Of a DNA stretch of 64,000 nucleotides, positions 53,428-61,974 are shown one piece after another. This stretch comes from an uncultured Bacteroidota bacterium (GTDB lineage: Bacteria; Bacteroidota; Bacteroidia; Bacteroidales; P3), in assembly GCA_902777005.1 (NCBI GenBank), contig CACYSB010000005.1, forward strand, positions 62,001 through 126,000. Reading direction: 5' to 3'. Positions within the stretch are counted from its first letter, which is position 1. The number at the start of each line of letters is the position of its first letter. The notes under the pieces were generated by a model. That model was not told the DNA's origin and searched no databases. It was given only the letters and a program-made list of their open reading frames with translations. Made by a program: the position numbers and the translations under genes.

Positions 53428-54624
53428 ATGAACATCATCATCATCGCCAATTTTACCCGTCGTCTCGATGGGGAGCGTGAAGGTCGTTTCAGTTTTCTGA
53501 TGGAGGCACTTGCGGAAAGAGGGCATTCAACAGAGTTGATTATAACCGATTTCTATCATTCCACCAAGAAAAAACGTCCTTCTCCAAGACAAGAACTATA
53601 TAAAACGAAAATAACGCAATGCCATGAACCTGGCTATAAAAAAAATGTGAGTATAGGTCGTCTGTACAGTCATTGGATGTGGGGAAGAAATGTGTACAAA
53701 TACTTGAAGACGATAGTAAAACCCGATGTGATATATTGTGCAGTACCATCTATTACAGCGGCCCAACTTGCAGCCAAATATTGTCAGGAGAATGGCGTGA
53801 AGTTTGTTACCGATGTGCAGGACTTGTGGCCCGAGGCGTTTTGCATGTCAATCCACAACAAACTGCTGCAAAAACTCTTCTTGCCCATGGAACACAGTGT
53901 CAATAAAGCATACGCTGCAGCCGATTTAGCAGTGGCAGTGTCCGACACATACGTCAACCGCACCCTGTCGGTCAATAAGAAAGGGGCAAAAGGAGTGGCC
54001 GTTTTTCTTGGCAACGATGGGGCTTTGTTTGATTCGGAGAAAGGCAAGTATAATGTGGAAAGGAAAGGTGACGAACTGCTGCTTTGCTATATTGGCGGAC
54101 TGAAAGACAGCTACGACATTCCCTGTGTGATTGATGCGATGGCCTTGGTGGAGGCCGACAAGAAGTTCTACAAAAAGGTGCGTTTTGTGGTTGTTGGTGA
54201 TGGCCCATTCCGTCCACGTTTTGAGCAGTATGCCAAAGAAAAACAAATCAATTGTACTTTCCTGGGCAGTAAGCCCTATACGGAGATGGCTTCGTTACTC
54301 AGCTCTTGCGATATGTGTGTCAATCCTATTGTGAAAGGCTCTGCGGCCAGTATCATCAATAAAGTTGGCGACTATGCCCTCTCTGGCTTGCCTGTTATTA
54401 ACACGCAGGAGTCTCCTGAATACAGAGCCTTGATTGAGGAATACCAGTGTGGTATCAATTGTGAGTGCGGCAATGCCGAACAGGTGGCGCAAGCCATCAA
54501 GAAACTGGCTTCGGACGAGGAACTACGCAAACAGATGATGGACAACGCTCATCGTCTTGCTGTGGAGAAATTCGACCGCCGCAATACCTATAACAGAATA
54601 ATCGAAGCAATAGAAAACTTATAA
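53428..54624 (+). CDS. glycosyltransferase family 4 (WbuB-like)
   Basis: The 398-residue GT-B enzyme has N-terminal NIIIIANFTRRLDGEREGRFSFL and FVTDVQDLWPEAF, both typical of WbuB-like enzymes. The C-terminal domain has LLCYIGGLKDSYDI, VVVGDGPFRP, FLGSKPYTEMASLLSSCDMCVNP and the E-x7-E-like region GDYALSGLPVINTQES. It likely adds the second sugar to the lipid-linked unit started by the next gene's product. Confidence 0.85.
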   Translation: MNIIIIANFTRRLDGEREGRFSFLMEALAERGHSTELIITDFYHSTKKKRPSPRQELYKTKITQCHEPGYKKNVSIGRLYSHWMWGRNVYKYLKTIVKPDVIYCAVPSITAAQLAAKYCQENGVKFVTDVQDLWPEAFCMSIHNKLLQKLFLPMEHSVNKAYAAADLAVAVSDTYVNRTLSVNKKGAKGVAVFLGNDGALFDSEKGKYNVERKGDELLLCYIGGLKDSYDIPCVIDAMALVEADKKFYKKVRFVVVGDGPFRPRFEQYAKEKQINCTFLGSKPYTEMASLLSSCDMCVNPIVKGSAASIINKVGDYALSGLPVINTQESPEYRALIEEYQCGINCECGNAEQVAQAIKKLASDEELRKQMMDNAHRLAVEKFDRRNTYNRIIEAIENL

Positions 54625-54627
54625 AAC

Positions 54628-55263
54628 ATGTATAAGCATTTCTTAAAGAGATTAATCGGCTTCCTCGGAGCCTTGGTAGCACTCATTTTGCTATCGCCAC
54701 TAGTCATATTCGTCATCATTTGGTTGCATTTTGCAAACAAGGGTGCTGGTGCTTTCTTCTTCCAAGAGCGTGTAGGTAGGGGAGAAAAACCTTTCAAGGT
54801 GATGAAGTTTAAGTCGATGACGGACGAAAAAGATGAGAATGGTGAGCTGTTGCCGGATGCTGACCGCTTGACCAAAGCTGGTAGGTTTGTGCGTAGCACC
54901 TCTATTGATGAGCTTCCTCAGCTGATAAACATCTTGAAAGGCGATATGGCATTCATTGGGCCACGCCCATTACCGCCTGTTTATCTGCCATATTACACTG
55001 ACGAGGAGGCTCACCGTCATGATGTTCGTCCGGGCATCAGTGGTTGGGCGCAGGTGAATGGCCGTAAGAACATCACTTGGCAGCACAAGCTGGAGTGCGA
55101 TGTGTATTATGTGCAACACCTGACGATGTGGCTTGACATCAAGATATTCTTCATGACTGTGATGAATGTGTTCAAGCGTGAAGGCGTGGGAGTGGAGAGC
55201 AGTGGCGTGGTGAGTCTATATGATACTCGTGATGTGCAACGTCCGCAATACTTGCAGAAATGA
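54628..55263 (+). CDS. initiating sugar-phosphate transferase (PglC/WcaJ-type)
   Basis: The 211-residue monotopic phosphoglycosyltransferase has a re-entrant membrane helix (LGALVALILLSPLVIFVIIWL, broken by SP), FFFQERVGRGEKPFKVMKFKSM, the catalytic D-E pair in STSIDELPQLINILKGDMAFIGPRPLPP and GISGWAQVNGRKNITW. It transfers a sugar-1-phosphate to undecaprenyl phosphate, the first step of repeat-unit assembly. The C-terminus overlaps the next gene by four bases. Confidence 0.92.
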   Translation: MYKHFLKRLIGFLGALVALILLSPLVIFVIIWLHFANKGAGAFFFQERVGRGEKPFKVMKFKSMTDEKDENGELLPDADRLTKAGRFVRSTSIDELPQLINILKGDMAFIGPRPLPPVYLPYYTDEEAHRHDVRPGISGWAQVNGRKNITWQHKLECDVYYVQHLTMWLDIKIFFMTVMNVFKREGVGVESSGVVSLYDTRDVQRPQYLQK

Positions 55264-56318
55264 GAGAAATTGGCAGCGAGTTCTGGTTGGAACGGAAGCC
55301 TGCGGACACCTCTCAAAGAGAGGGATGCTTTGTGCTTTCGGGCAGAACGGCGATAGACCTGATTATTCAAGATATTGCAAAGACACGGTCTGTGCGCAAG
55401 GTGTATATGCCTGCTTGGGGGTGTGACTCGATGCTTGCGCCTTTTGTCTCTCGCGGAATAGAAATTGAGTTATATGATAGTTTCAAGATTCAAGATTCAA
55501 GATTCAAGTCACCTGAGACATGGAACCTGAAACCTGAAACAACAGATTCCTGCGAGAGTATTCTTTATGTGACAAACTATTTTGGTTATGAGAACACCAT
55601 CGACATTGAGATAGTCAAGAGGTTCAAGGAGAAGGGTGTTGTTATTCTTTATGATAGGACGCACTCGTTTTTGATGGATGATGACCCGTACTTGGAGCTG
55701 GCGGATTATAGCTTTGCCAGTATCCGCAAATGGATGGGGGTGATTGGTGGTGCAGTGGTAGAAGGGGTGAAAGATGTGGCTCTGAAACCTTGTCCGTATT
55801 TGGAACCGAAAGAATCGGCCATGCGAATGAAGCAGGCATATATGGCAGGGGATGACTCGGTTGACAAGCAGATTTTTCTAAAACTCTATGGTGAGTTCGG
55901 ACATCGTCTGATGGAGGATTATCAGAATTACGAAATGGACGACCTCTCGTATGCCCTCTATAAGACGGAGGATTTCACAGCTGTGCGTCGCAAACGTAGG
56001 GAGAATGCCCAATATTTACATGAGAAACTGAAAGGTGTGCGGTTCTTGGGCGAATTGACCGACAAAGCAGTGCCGCTATTTGTTCCTATCTTTTTCAACA
56101 CCATAGAGCAGCGTAACGCCGTCCGAAAAAAGCTGATTGAAGCACAAATCTATTGCCCCATCCACTGGCCCAAGCCCGCACAGATTCCTGCCAACTACGA
56201 GGCCAACAAGATATACGACACCGAGCTGTCATTGATATGCGATCAGAGATACACCACAGACGATATGGCCAGAATGGCCGCTGTGATTAACGAACACGGA
56301 TCTGACGGATTTAACTGA
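55260..56318 (+). CDS. DegT/DnrJ-like PLP enzyme with in-frame repeat insert
   Basis: This 352-residue protein has the fold type I pattern of sugar aminotransferases: LSGRTAIDLIIQDI, KVYMPAWGCDSMLAPF, ILYVTNYFGYENTIDIEIV, LYDRTHSF (PLP-binding Asp) and YSFASIRKWMGVIGGA with the Schiff-base Lys candidate. About residues 76-98 (FKIQDSRFKSPETWNLKPET) are encoded by AAGATTC-AAGATTC-AAGATTC and GAACCTGAAACCTGAAAC simple repeats and look foreign. The last residues (NEHGSDGFN) are encoded by a copy of the repeat that flanks the GxxExxY gene. Confidence 0.72.
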   Translation: MREIGSEFWLERKPADTSQREGCFVLSGRTAIDLIIQDIAKTRSVRKVYMPAWGCDSMLAPFVSRGIEIELYDSFKIQDSRFKSPETWNLKPETTDSCESILYVTNYFGYENTIDIEIVKRFKEKGVVILYDRTHSFLMDDDPYLELADYSFASIRKWMGVIGGAVVEGVKDVALKPCPYLEPKESAMRMKQAYMAGDDSVDKQIFLKLYGEFGHRLMEDYQNYEMDDLSYALYKTEDFTAVRRKRRENAQYLHEKLKGVRFLGELTDKAVPLFVPIFFNTIEQRNAVRKKLIEAQIYCPIHWPKPAQIPANYEANKIYDTELSLICDQRYTTDDMARMAAVINEHGSDGFN

Positions 56319-56321
56319 TAA
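56287..56321. repeat. left direct repeat of the GxxExxY cassette
   Basis: TTAACGAACACGGATCTGAC followed by GGATTTAACTGATAA. About 28 of 35 positions match 56698-56732. It encodes the end of the DegT-like protein. Confidence 0.8.
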
Positions 56322-56324
56322 AAT

Positions 56325-56699
56325 ATGGCTTTAATATATAGTGACTTGAGCTATGTTGTCAATGGGGCGGCATTTCTGGTTTACAATAAATTGGGACATG
56401 GATTTCTTGAGGCAGTCTATCAGGAGGCTCTTGAAATAGAGTTCCAACGCCGCAAAATTCCGTATGAAAGAGAAAAGGAGTTAAAGATAATCTACGATGG
56501 TATAGAACTTAAGCAAACCTACAAAGCAGATTTTGTCTGCTATGGAAAGATAATCGTAGAACTGAAAGCGGTAAGCGCATTAGATGACGCTCACCGTAGT
56601 CAGGTTTACAATTATCTTCATGCCACTGGCTACAGACTAGGTTTGCTGTACAACTTCGGATGTTCAGAAGAATTAGAAAAAGAAAGAATAGTAGTTTAA
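56325..56699 (+). CDS. GxxExxY protein (PD-(D/E)XK nuclease-like)
   Basis: The 124-residue protein carries the defining GFLEAVY motif (residues 26-32) and the PD-(D/E)XK-like core DFVCYGKIIVELKAV, with D, E and K in place. Function of the family is not known; the nuclease fold suggests DNA cleavage. It sits between two direct copies of an AACGAACACRGATCT repeat, within the polysaccharide operon, so it looks like an insertion. Confidence 0.9.
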   Translation: MALIYSDLSYVVNGAAFLVYNKLGHGFLEAVYQEALEIEFQRRKIPYEREKELKIIYDGIELKQTYKADFVCYGKIIVELKAVSALDDAHRSQVYNYLHATGYRLGLLYNFGCSEELEKERIVV

Positions 56700-56945
56700 T
56701 AACGAACACAGATCTAACAGATATTACGGATAAGAATCATTTTAGATGATAAGTTGGTTTTCTTTAGAAGTATCTTGAAAGCATGCTTTCAGAAGTACTT
56801 CAAAAAAAAACAACCTTTATTCTTGAATAAAGCAGAACGTCGGTCTGTCATCTAAAAATAATCCGTTCAATCCGAGTAATCTGTGTTCAAAAAAATCTCC
56901 GTATTCAGAGTAAAAAAATCAGTGTGAAACAAATATAATTGAAAT
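56698..56945. repeat. right direct repeat plus inverted copy and palindromes
   Basis: 56698-56732 repeats the left flank in direct orientation. An inverted copy (AATCCGAGTAATCTGTGTTC region, 56866-56889) follows. Between them are the palindromes GAAAGCATGCTTTC and CTTTATTCTTGAATAAAG. No gene is present. Confidence 0.75.
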
Positions 56946-58031
56946 ATGAAGACTCTTCTAATTACTGGTATTGGCGGGCTGACTCCGAGGAGCATTGCCA
57001 CCGTTATTCGTGAGAAATACCCAGACTACCATGTCATCGGCATCGATGTGGACAAGAAAGCTATGGGGTTCTTTATGTACACCAAAGGCCGTAAGCTGGT
57101 GGACGAATACTACGTCTGCCCCCGTTGCGACAGTCCCGACTATTTCCCCTTCATTGAGAAGCTGGTGGCCGAGCGTCATATAGACTATGCCTTTGTGCAG
57201 CCCGAAGCCGAGATTGTGGTGTGGGGCGACTATTATGAGAAGCACGGCAAACACCCTGTAACCACCTTCATGGGATGCAAACTTCTCAGCGAGTCGTTGC
57301 GCGACAAAGCCATCATGGCATCCCTTCTCGAAGGCACCGACTTTATTCCCAAGACCATCAAAGTGACACAGAAAGAGCCAAAGTTTGATGAGGTGGCCAA
57401 TGAGATTGGCTTCCCCTGCTGGATTCGTGCCACCGAGGGCACAGGCGGACTGGGTTCGCTGCGGTTGGACAATCTGGATAGCTACAAATCATGGCTCTTC
57501 ATCAACAGCCGTATTGAGGAGTTCACCGTGAGCGAGTTCCTCACCGGTCGCCACTTGGCTAACCAGATGCTCTATTATAATAATGAATATGTTAAAGGTG
57601 CTGCATTGGAATGTGCCGAATATGTGATGGCCAACACCGCCCCGAGCCATGTTACTGGCAATACGCACTTCGCCCGCTTTCTGAATGAGGATAGGATTAA
57701 TAAGTTCTGCGACGATTGCATCAAGTACCTGTGCAATAAATTGAATGTGCCAGCGCATGGCATCCTGAGTTTCGACCTGAAGGAGGACAAGAAAGGCAAC
57801 ATGAAAGTGACCGAGGTGAACATTCGTCACATGGCTTATACAGGTGTGATGACCCGTGTGGGCTTCGACCTGATTGGCGACACCATGACCATCTATGAGG
57901 ACGGCAATGCCGACCGCATTGTGCGCGACCAATACCACCACTACGACAAGCCCTACATCTTCCTCCGTGACGTGGATGTGGAGCCGATTGTGCTGGAGAG
58001 CGAAGAGATTTTTGAAAACATGAAAGGATAA
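56946..58031 (+). CDS. ATP-grasp domain protein 1
   Basis: The 361-residue protein has an N-terminal Rossmann-like part (LLITGIGGLTPRSIATVI) and an ATP-grasp core (FIPKTIKVTQ, GFPCWIRATEGTGGLGSLRL, EFTVSEFLTGRH, GILSFDLKEDKKGNMKVTEVNIR). ATP-grasp ligases of this carbamoyl-phosphate-synthase-like type join a carboxylate to an amine through an acyl phosphate. In polysaccharide loci they can link amino acids to uronic acids. The substrate is unknown. Confidence 0.82.
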   Translation: MKTLLITGIGGLTPRSIATVIREKYPDYHVIGIDVDKKAMGFFMYTKGRKLVDEYYVCPRCDSPDYFPFIEKLVAERHIDYAFVQPEAEIVVWGDYYEKHGKHPVTTFMGCKLLSESLRDKAIMASLLEGTDFIPKTIKVTQKEPKFDEVANEIGFPCWIRATEGTGGLGSLRLDNLDSYKSWLFINSRIEEFTVSEFLTGRHLANQMLYYNNEYVKGAALECAEYVMANTAPSHVTGNTHFARFLNEDRINKFCDDCIKYLCNKLNVPAHGILSFDLKEDKKGNMKVTEVNIRHMAYTGVMTRVGFDLIGDTMTIYEDGNADRIVRDQYHHYDKPYIFLRDVDVEPIVLESEEIFENMKG

Positions 58032-58037
58032 GCGATT

Positions 58038-59312
58038 ATGAAAGAACTAGAAGGGAAAAGGCTATTGATATTAGGCGGATTCAATCTGGCTTGCGTCATT
58101 GTCCGCCATGCTCAGGCTTTGGGCGCATACGTTGTAGTGGCTGACTATAACGAGAATGCCATGGCAAAAGACATTGCCGACAAATTCGCTTTGGTCAGTG
58201 CCATAGACGTGGATGCGTTGGTTGAGCTTTGTAAGAAGGAAAAAATTGATGGTGTTACCACAGGATTTGTAGATATTCTGTTGCAACCTTGCTACGAGGT
58301 GTGTCAGAGACTTGGCCTGCCGTATTATGTCACGCCCAAAATGCTGACCATGTCAACCAACAAGATTGACTTCAAGGAAACTTGCAACCAATACGGAGTG
58401 CCTGTGCCGCAAACATATTTTATAGGGGCTAAAATACCTGATGAGGTTTATGGTAGGATTAACTATCCGGTTTTCGTAAAGCCTCTCGACGCAAGTGGAT
58501 CGCGTGGCGCGGGTATTTGCCATAATCGCGAGGAGCTTGACAAACAGGTTGAGATTGCTGCAGGATTCTCGGTGACGAATAATGCCATCGTTGAGGATTA
58601 CATTACCGGTCGTGAGTTCCTGATGAACTATATTGCCCAAGATGGAGAGTTCCGCATGGTGTCGATGTTCGACCGCTATGCCAGTTCCGACCGTGGAGGG
58701 GCTATCAACTATGCAAGTTTGAGCCTTGGACCTTCGAAAGCCGTTGACTACTATTTCGACGAGGTTGAGGGCAAGGTAATCAATATGTTCCGCTCGCTGG
58801 GTTTCAAGGATGGCTTGTATTTCTTGCAAGGCTATTCCGATGGCAACAAGATTACTTTCTTCGAGATGGGATGCCGCTTGGGTGGCTCATACTATGATTT
58901 GGAGCGCAAGTGCATTGGTATTGACCCCGTTGACATGACTATACGTTATGCGTTGACAGGCAAGATGACAGAGAACTTCAATGCCATTCCTGCCCATGTG
59001 GGTAAATACAGCAATATCGGTGTCTGTGTCAACTATTTGTTGATTGGCGGAGAGGAAACCATTGCCAAGATAAACGGCATTGAAGAAATCAAGAGAATGC
59101 TGTCGTATGTAGAAAGTGAGCAACGCCAGTTTGTAGGCGACCATTATAAGAGTGACCGCACAGTTGACCGTCCGGTTCTATCTGTCTATCTAGCTGTTGC
59201 CGACAAAAAACAGCTTGTGGAAGACGTGAACTATATGAACTCCGTCTTTACCGTGGTCAATGCCGAAGGTAAGTCGTTGCTGAAAGAAAAGTTTAATCCT
59301 GAAACGCTGTAA
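58038..59312 (+). CDS. ATP-grasp domain protein 2
   Basis: The 424-residue protein has RLLILGGFNLACVIVRHAQ, TMSTNKIDFKETCNQYGVPVPQTY, YPVFVKPLDASGSRGAGI (ATP-binding loop), AIVEDYITGREFLMNYIAQ and ITFFEMGCRLGGSYYDLERK (metal-binding Glu region). It follows the first ATP-grasp gene by six bases but is not its close copy. Two different ligases in a row suggest two amide- or peptide-type bonds. Confidence 0.85.
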   Translation: MKELEGKRLLILGGFNLACVIVRHAQALGAYVVVADYNENAMAKDIADKFALVSAIDVDALVELCKKEKIDGVTTGFVDILLQPCYEVCQRLGLPYYVTPKMLTMSTNKIDFKETCNQYGVPVPQTYFIGAKIPDEVYGRINYPVFVKPLDASGSRGAGICHNREELDKQVEIAAGFSVTNNAIVEDYITGREFLMNYIAQDGEFRMVSMFDRYASSDRGGAINYASLSLGPSKAVDYYFDEVEGKVINMFRSLGFKDGLYFLQGYSDGNKITFFEMGCRLGGSYYDLERKCIGIDPVDMTIRYALTGKMTENFNAIPAHVGKYSNIGVCVNYLLIGGEETIAKINGIEEIKRMLSYVESEQRQFVGDHYKSDRTVDRPVLSVYLAVADKKQLVEDVNYMNSVFTVVNAEGKSLLKEKFNPETL

Positions 59313-59345
59313 GTTTCTGCTTGATTACTATATAATCCAATATAT

Positions 59346-60548
59346 ATGAAGCAATTAATAATCTGCGGTGGCGGCAACAGTGCCCACACCTTAATACCAT
59401 TACTTCGTGACTCGGTTTTCGAAGTGTCAATATTCACCTCCAGACCTGAACAATGGGCAAAGACCATAGAATTGGAATGGCATAACCCAGCTGGTGAAGT
59501 GATGGGGAAATACTCGGGCGACCTTAAAAAAGCCTCCAACAATCTCGAAGAACTGTTTCCGACCGCAGATTACGTTGTGTTCTGTATGCCGGTACATCAG
59601 TATAGGATTGCCCTTCATAACATTGCGCCATATCTGAATAGGGAGAAACCTGTGGTAATAGGCACCATCTATGGCCAAGGTAATTTCAAATGGATGGTTG
59701 ATGAAATTCGCAGGGAATATCATTTCGACAATCTCATCGCATTCTCGTTTGGCCTTATCCCATGGGTGAGCCGTCAGGTCGAATACGGGCATCGCGGTTT
59801 GACCTACGGTTGTATGTCTGAAAACTATGTGGCGGTCGATCCTATTTCAAATTACGAATGGATAAACGAAGAATTCTTCAATCAGGTTTGTTACCGTTGG
59901 TTTGGTAAGGGCAAAGCGGATTTAAGCGAGAATTTCATTTCGCTAGCACTTTCAGTGGATAATCAAATCATTCACACGGCACGTTGCTGTGGCTTGCATA
60001 AAAAATTTGGGCGTACATGGGCGAACAAAGAAGATGTACCATTGTTTTATCGCACTTTCGATGAGATTTCAGCAAATCTTATGGAAGGCCTTGATAGGGA
60101 GTACTCAAAAATCCGGGAGACAATTAAACTGATGTACCCTGAACGCAAGTTCAAGCACATGGTGGATTATCTCACTTTGGAGTATTTCTCGCACAAGTAT
60201 TGGAGCTTGGATGTGATGGATTCCATTTTATCATCGCAAACACTTCATTCAATAAAAACTCCAGTTATCCAGAACGAACAAGGAACATGGGAAATTGATA
60301 AAAACCATCGTTTCTTCCTTGATGATATTTATTATGGCAATTGTATTGCCAAATGGATGGCCGAGCAGTTGGGAATTCAAACCCCAACACTTGACGATAT
60401 TTTAAGATGGGCTCAAAATGTGAGAGGGGAAAGAATCATTGATGAATATGACCGTTTGATAATGGATAGTCCTGATCTTAATGTACCACTAAAGACAGGT
60501 ATTCCAACTGTTTATGGTTTCAAGACGATAGATGATTGTATAGGTTGA
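59346..60548 (+). CDS. opine (octopine/nopaline-type) dehydrogenase
   Basis: This 400-residue enzyme has an N-terminal Rossmann domain (IICGGGNSAHTLIPLL, residues 5-19, and YVVFCMPVHQYRIAL) and the alpha-helical octopine-dehydrogenase domain (ending HRFFLDDIYYGNCIAKWMAEQLGIQTPTLDDI). The family reductively condenses an amino acid with a 2-oxo acid such as pyruvate to give N-(1-carboxyalkyl) amino acids. Opine-type substituents are known on some bacterial surface polysaccharides, so decoration is a reasonable reading here. Confidence 0.85.
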   Translation: MKQLIICGGGNSAHTLIPLLRDSVFEVSIFTSRPEQWAKTIELEWHNPAGEVMGKYSGDLKKASNNLEELFPTADYVVFCMPVHQYRIALHNIAPYLNREKPVVIGTIYGQGNFKWMVDEIRREYHFDNLIAFSFGLIPWVSRQVEYGHRGLTYGCMSENYVAVDPISNYEWINEEFFNQVCYRWFGKGKADLSENFISLALSVDNQIIHTARCCGLHKKFGRTWANKEDVPLFYRTFDEISANLMEGLDREYSKIRETIKLMYPERKFKHMVDYLTLEYFSHKYWSLDVMDSILSSQTLHSIKTPVIQNEQGTWEIDKNHRFFLDDIYYGNCIAKWMAEQLGIQTPTLDDILRWAQNVRGERIIDEYDRLIMDSPDLNVPLKTGIPTVYGFKTIDDCIG

Positions 60549-60561
60549 TAAAATTTACAGT

Positions 60562-61653
60562 ATGAGTATAGAATTAAAACATATTTCTTATCAAGAACTT
60601 CGAGATCGTTCATATCCTCAATTTGAGGACAGATATGGGATCGCTTCTTACCTTTCGGAAAGCGCGCGAGAGGCTTTGTTGGCTTGTCCGGGAAATCTGG
60701 ATGACTCGAAAACCGCGATGGTATTAATGCTCGATGCCAATGTTATCATAGGGCGTGAAACACGCTACGGTACCCGCGTCATGATTGGCGATGAGATGAA
60801 ATATGCCCAGTCGGGTGGTGGATTGGAGATTGAAGAGTCATATAGAAAAGAAGGCTTGGGGGCAGATATTATGATGGAAAACGTGATGAGCAAAGAGTAT
60901 GAACTGAAAATGGGTTCGTTCTTCTCCAGCATGATGATTCCGATGCTGAAAAAGCTCAAATTCATGATTATCGAAATTCCTCAATATAATAAACTGAACA
61001 ACGCCAAATACATTCTCGAATCGTTTGGACTGAAAAGCTTTCTGCTCCGTTTCGGCTCGACGGTCGCCAATTGCGGACTTCGTTTGCTTGACATCAAGAA
61101 CAGGGTAAAGTACAACAAGCTGAAGAAAAAGTTTGACATAAAGAAAGTGACCACCATACCGGCCTGGGTGGAGGACATAGCCGTGCATGACGGACACAAA
61201 TACCGTGAATTGCACGACCAGAGGTGGTTCCAGTGGAATTTGGATCACAATCTGCACGGTCTTCCTCAAGACACTCAGTCGTTCTATGCTGTTTACGACA
61301 AGCAAGGTAATCCACAAGGCTTCTTTATGACCAAAGAACGATTTGAGGAAGAAGCCGGTAAGTGGAAGAACATCATCAGAGGTGTAGTTGTGGAATGGGG
61401 TACAGCTCACGAAGAAGTGTTGAGTGAAGCAGATCTGAATCTCATGGCCCTCTATTCTTTCACACCACAGGTGTTCCATATCACAACGGTTTCCATCTCG
61501 AAAGAGACAGGCAAACAATTAAAGAAAATGGGCTTTAAGCCTCATGGAACCCACCAGATGAGTTTCCGTGAGAAAGGCGGCAAACAGACCGATGCTGGCA
61601 ATCCCGACTTGTGGAGGCTTCGTTATGGATGCTGCAATTCGATATTGTATTAA
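60562..61653 (+). CDS. tandem GNAT-like acyltransferase
   Basis: The 363-residue protein has an N-terminal half with a GNAT-like V/I-x-x-x-x-R-x-x-G region (GGLEIEESYRKEGLGADIMMENV). The second half has FYAVYDKQGNPQGFFMTKERF and a final FHITTVSISKETGKQLKKMGFKPHGTHQMSF. It fits GNAT fold proteins that acylate amino groups, possibly using an ACP-bound donor given the carrier protein downstream. The exact role is unknown. Confidence 0.65.
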   Translation: MSIELKHISYQELRDRSYPQFEDRYGIASYLSESAREALLACPGNLDDSKTAMVLMLDANVIIGRETRYGTRVMIGDEMKYAQSGGGLEIEESYRKEGLGADIMMENVMSKEYELKMGSFFSSMMIPMLKKLKFMIIEIPQYNKLNNAKYILESFGLKSFLLRFGSTVANCGLRLLDIKNRVKYNKLKKKFDIKKVTTIPAWVEDIAVHDGHKYRELHDQRWFQWNLDHNLHGLPQDTQSFYAVYDKQGNPQGFFMTKERFEEEAGKWKNIIRGVVVEWGTAHEEVLSEADLNLMALYSFTPQVFHITTVSISKETGKQLKKMGFKPHGTHQMSFREKGGKQTDAGNPDLWRLRYGCCNSILY

Positions 61654-61737
61654 TGGTTAAAGAGGCTGACGCTCCAACAGGCACAGCCCCATTAACCACA
61701 AAAAATTTTTTTATATAACTTAAAAATTCAAAAAAAA

Positions 61738-61968
61738 ATGGAAATCAAAGAATTTGTTGAGAAATTTGCAGAATGTTTCGATGACACTGATGCCAATGTA
61801 TTCACTCCTGAAACAAAATTTCGTGAATTGGAAGAATGGTCGTCCATGACAGTCCTTTCTGTAATAGCAATGATAGGTGATGAATATGATGTGCCGATGA
61901 TGGGCCACGATATTCGTGAATGTGAGACAATACAAGACCTGTTTGAAAAGGTGAAGAGCAAAATGTAA
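61738..61968 (+). CDS. acyl/aminoacyl carrier protein
   Basis: This 76-residue acidic four-helix protein has FRELEEWSSMTVLSVIAMIGDEYDV. Ser36 in WSSM is the likely phosphopantetheine site, replacing the usual DSL. Dedicated carrier proteins such as DltC hold activated amino acids for transfer to envelope polymers. The next genes are a KAS III-like enzyme and an adenylation enzyme. Confidence 0.88.
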   Translation: MEIKEFVEKFAECFDDTDANVFTPETKFRELEEWSSMTVLSVIAMIGDEYDVPMMGHDIRECETIQDLFEKVKSKM

Positions 61969-61974
61969 TCCGGT

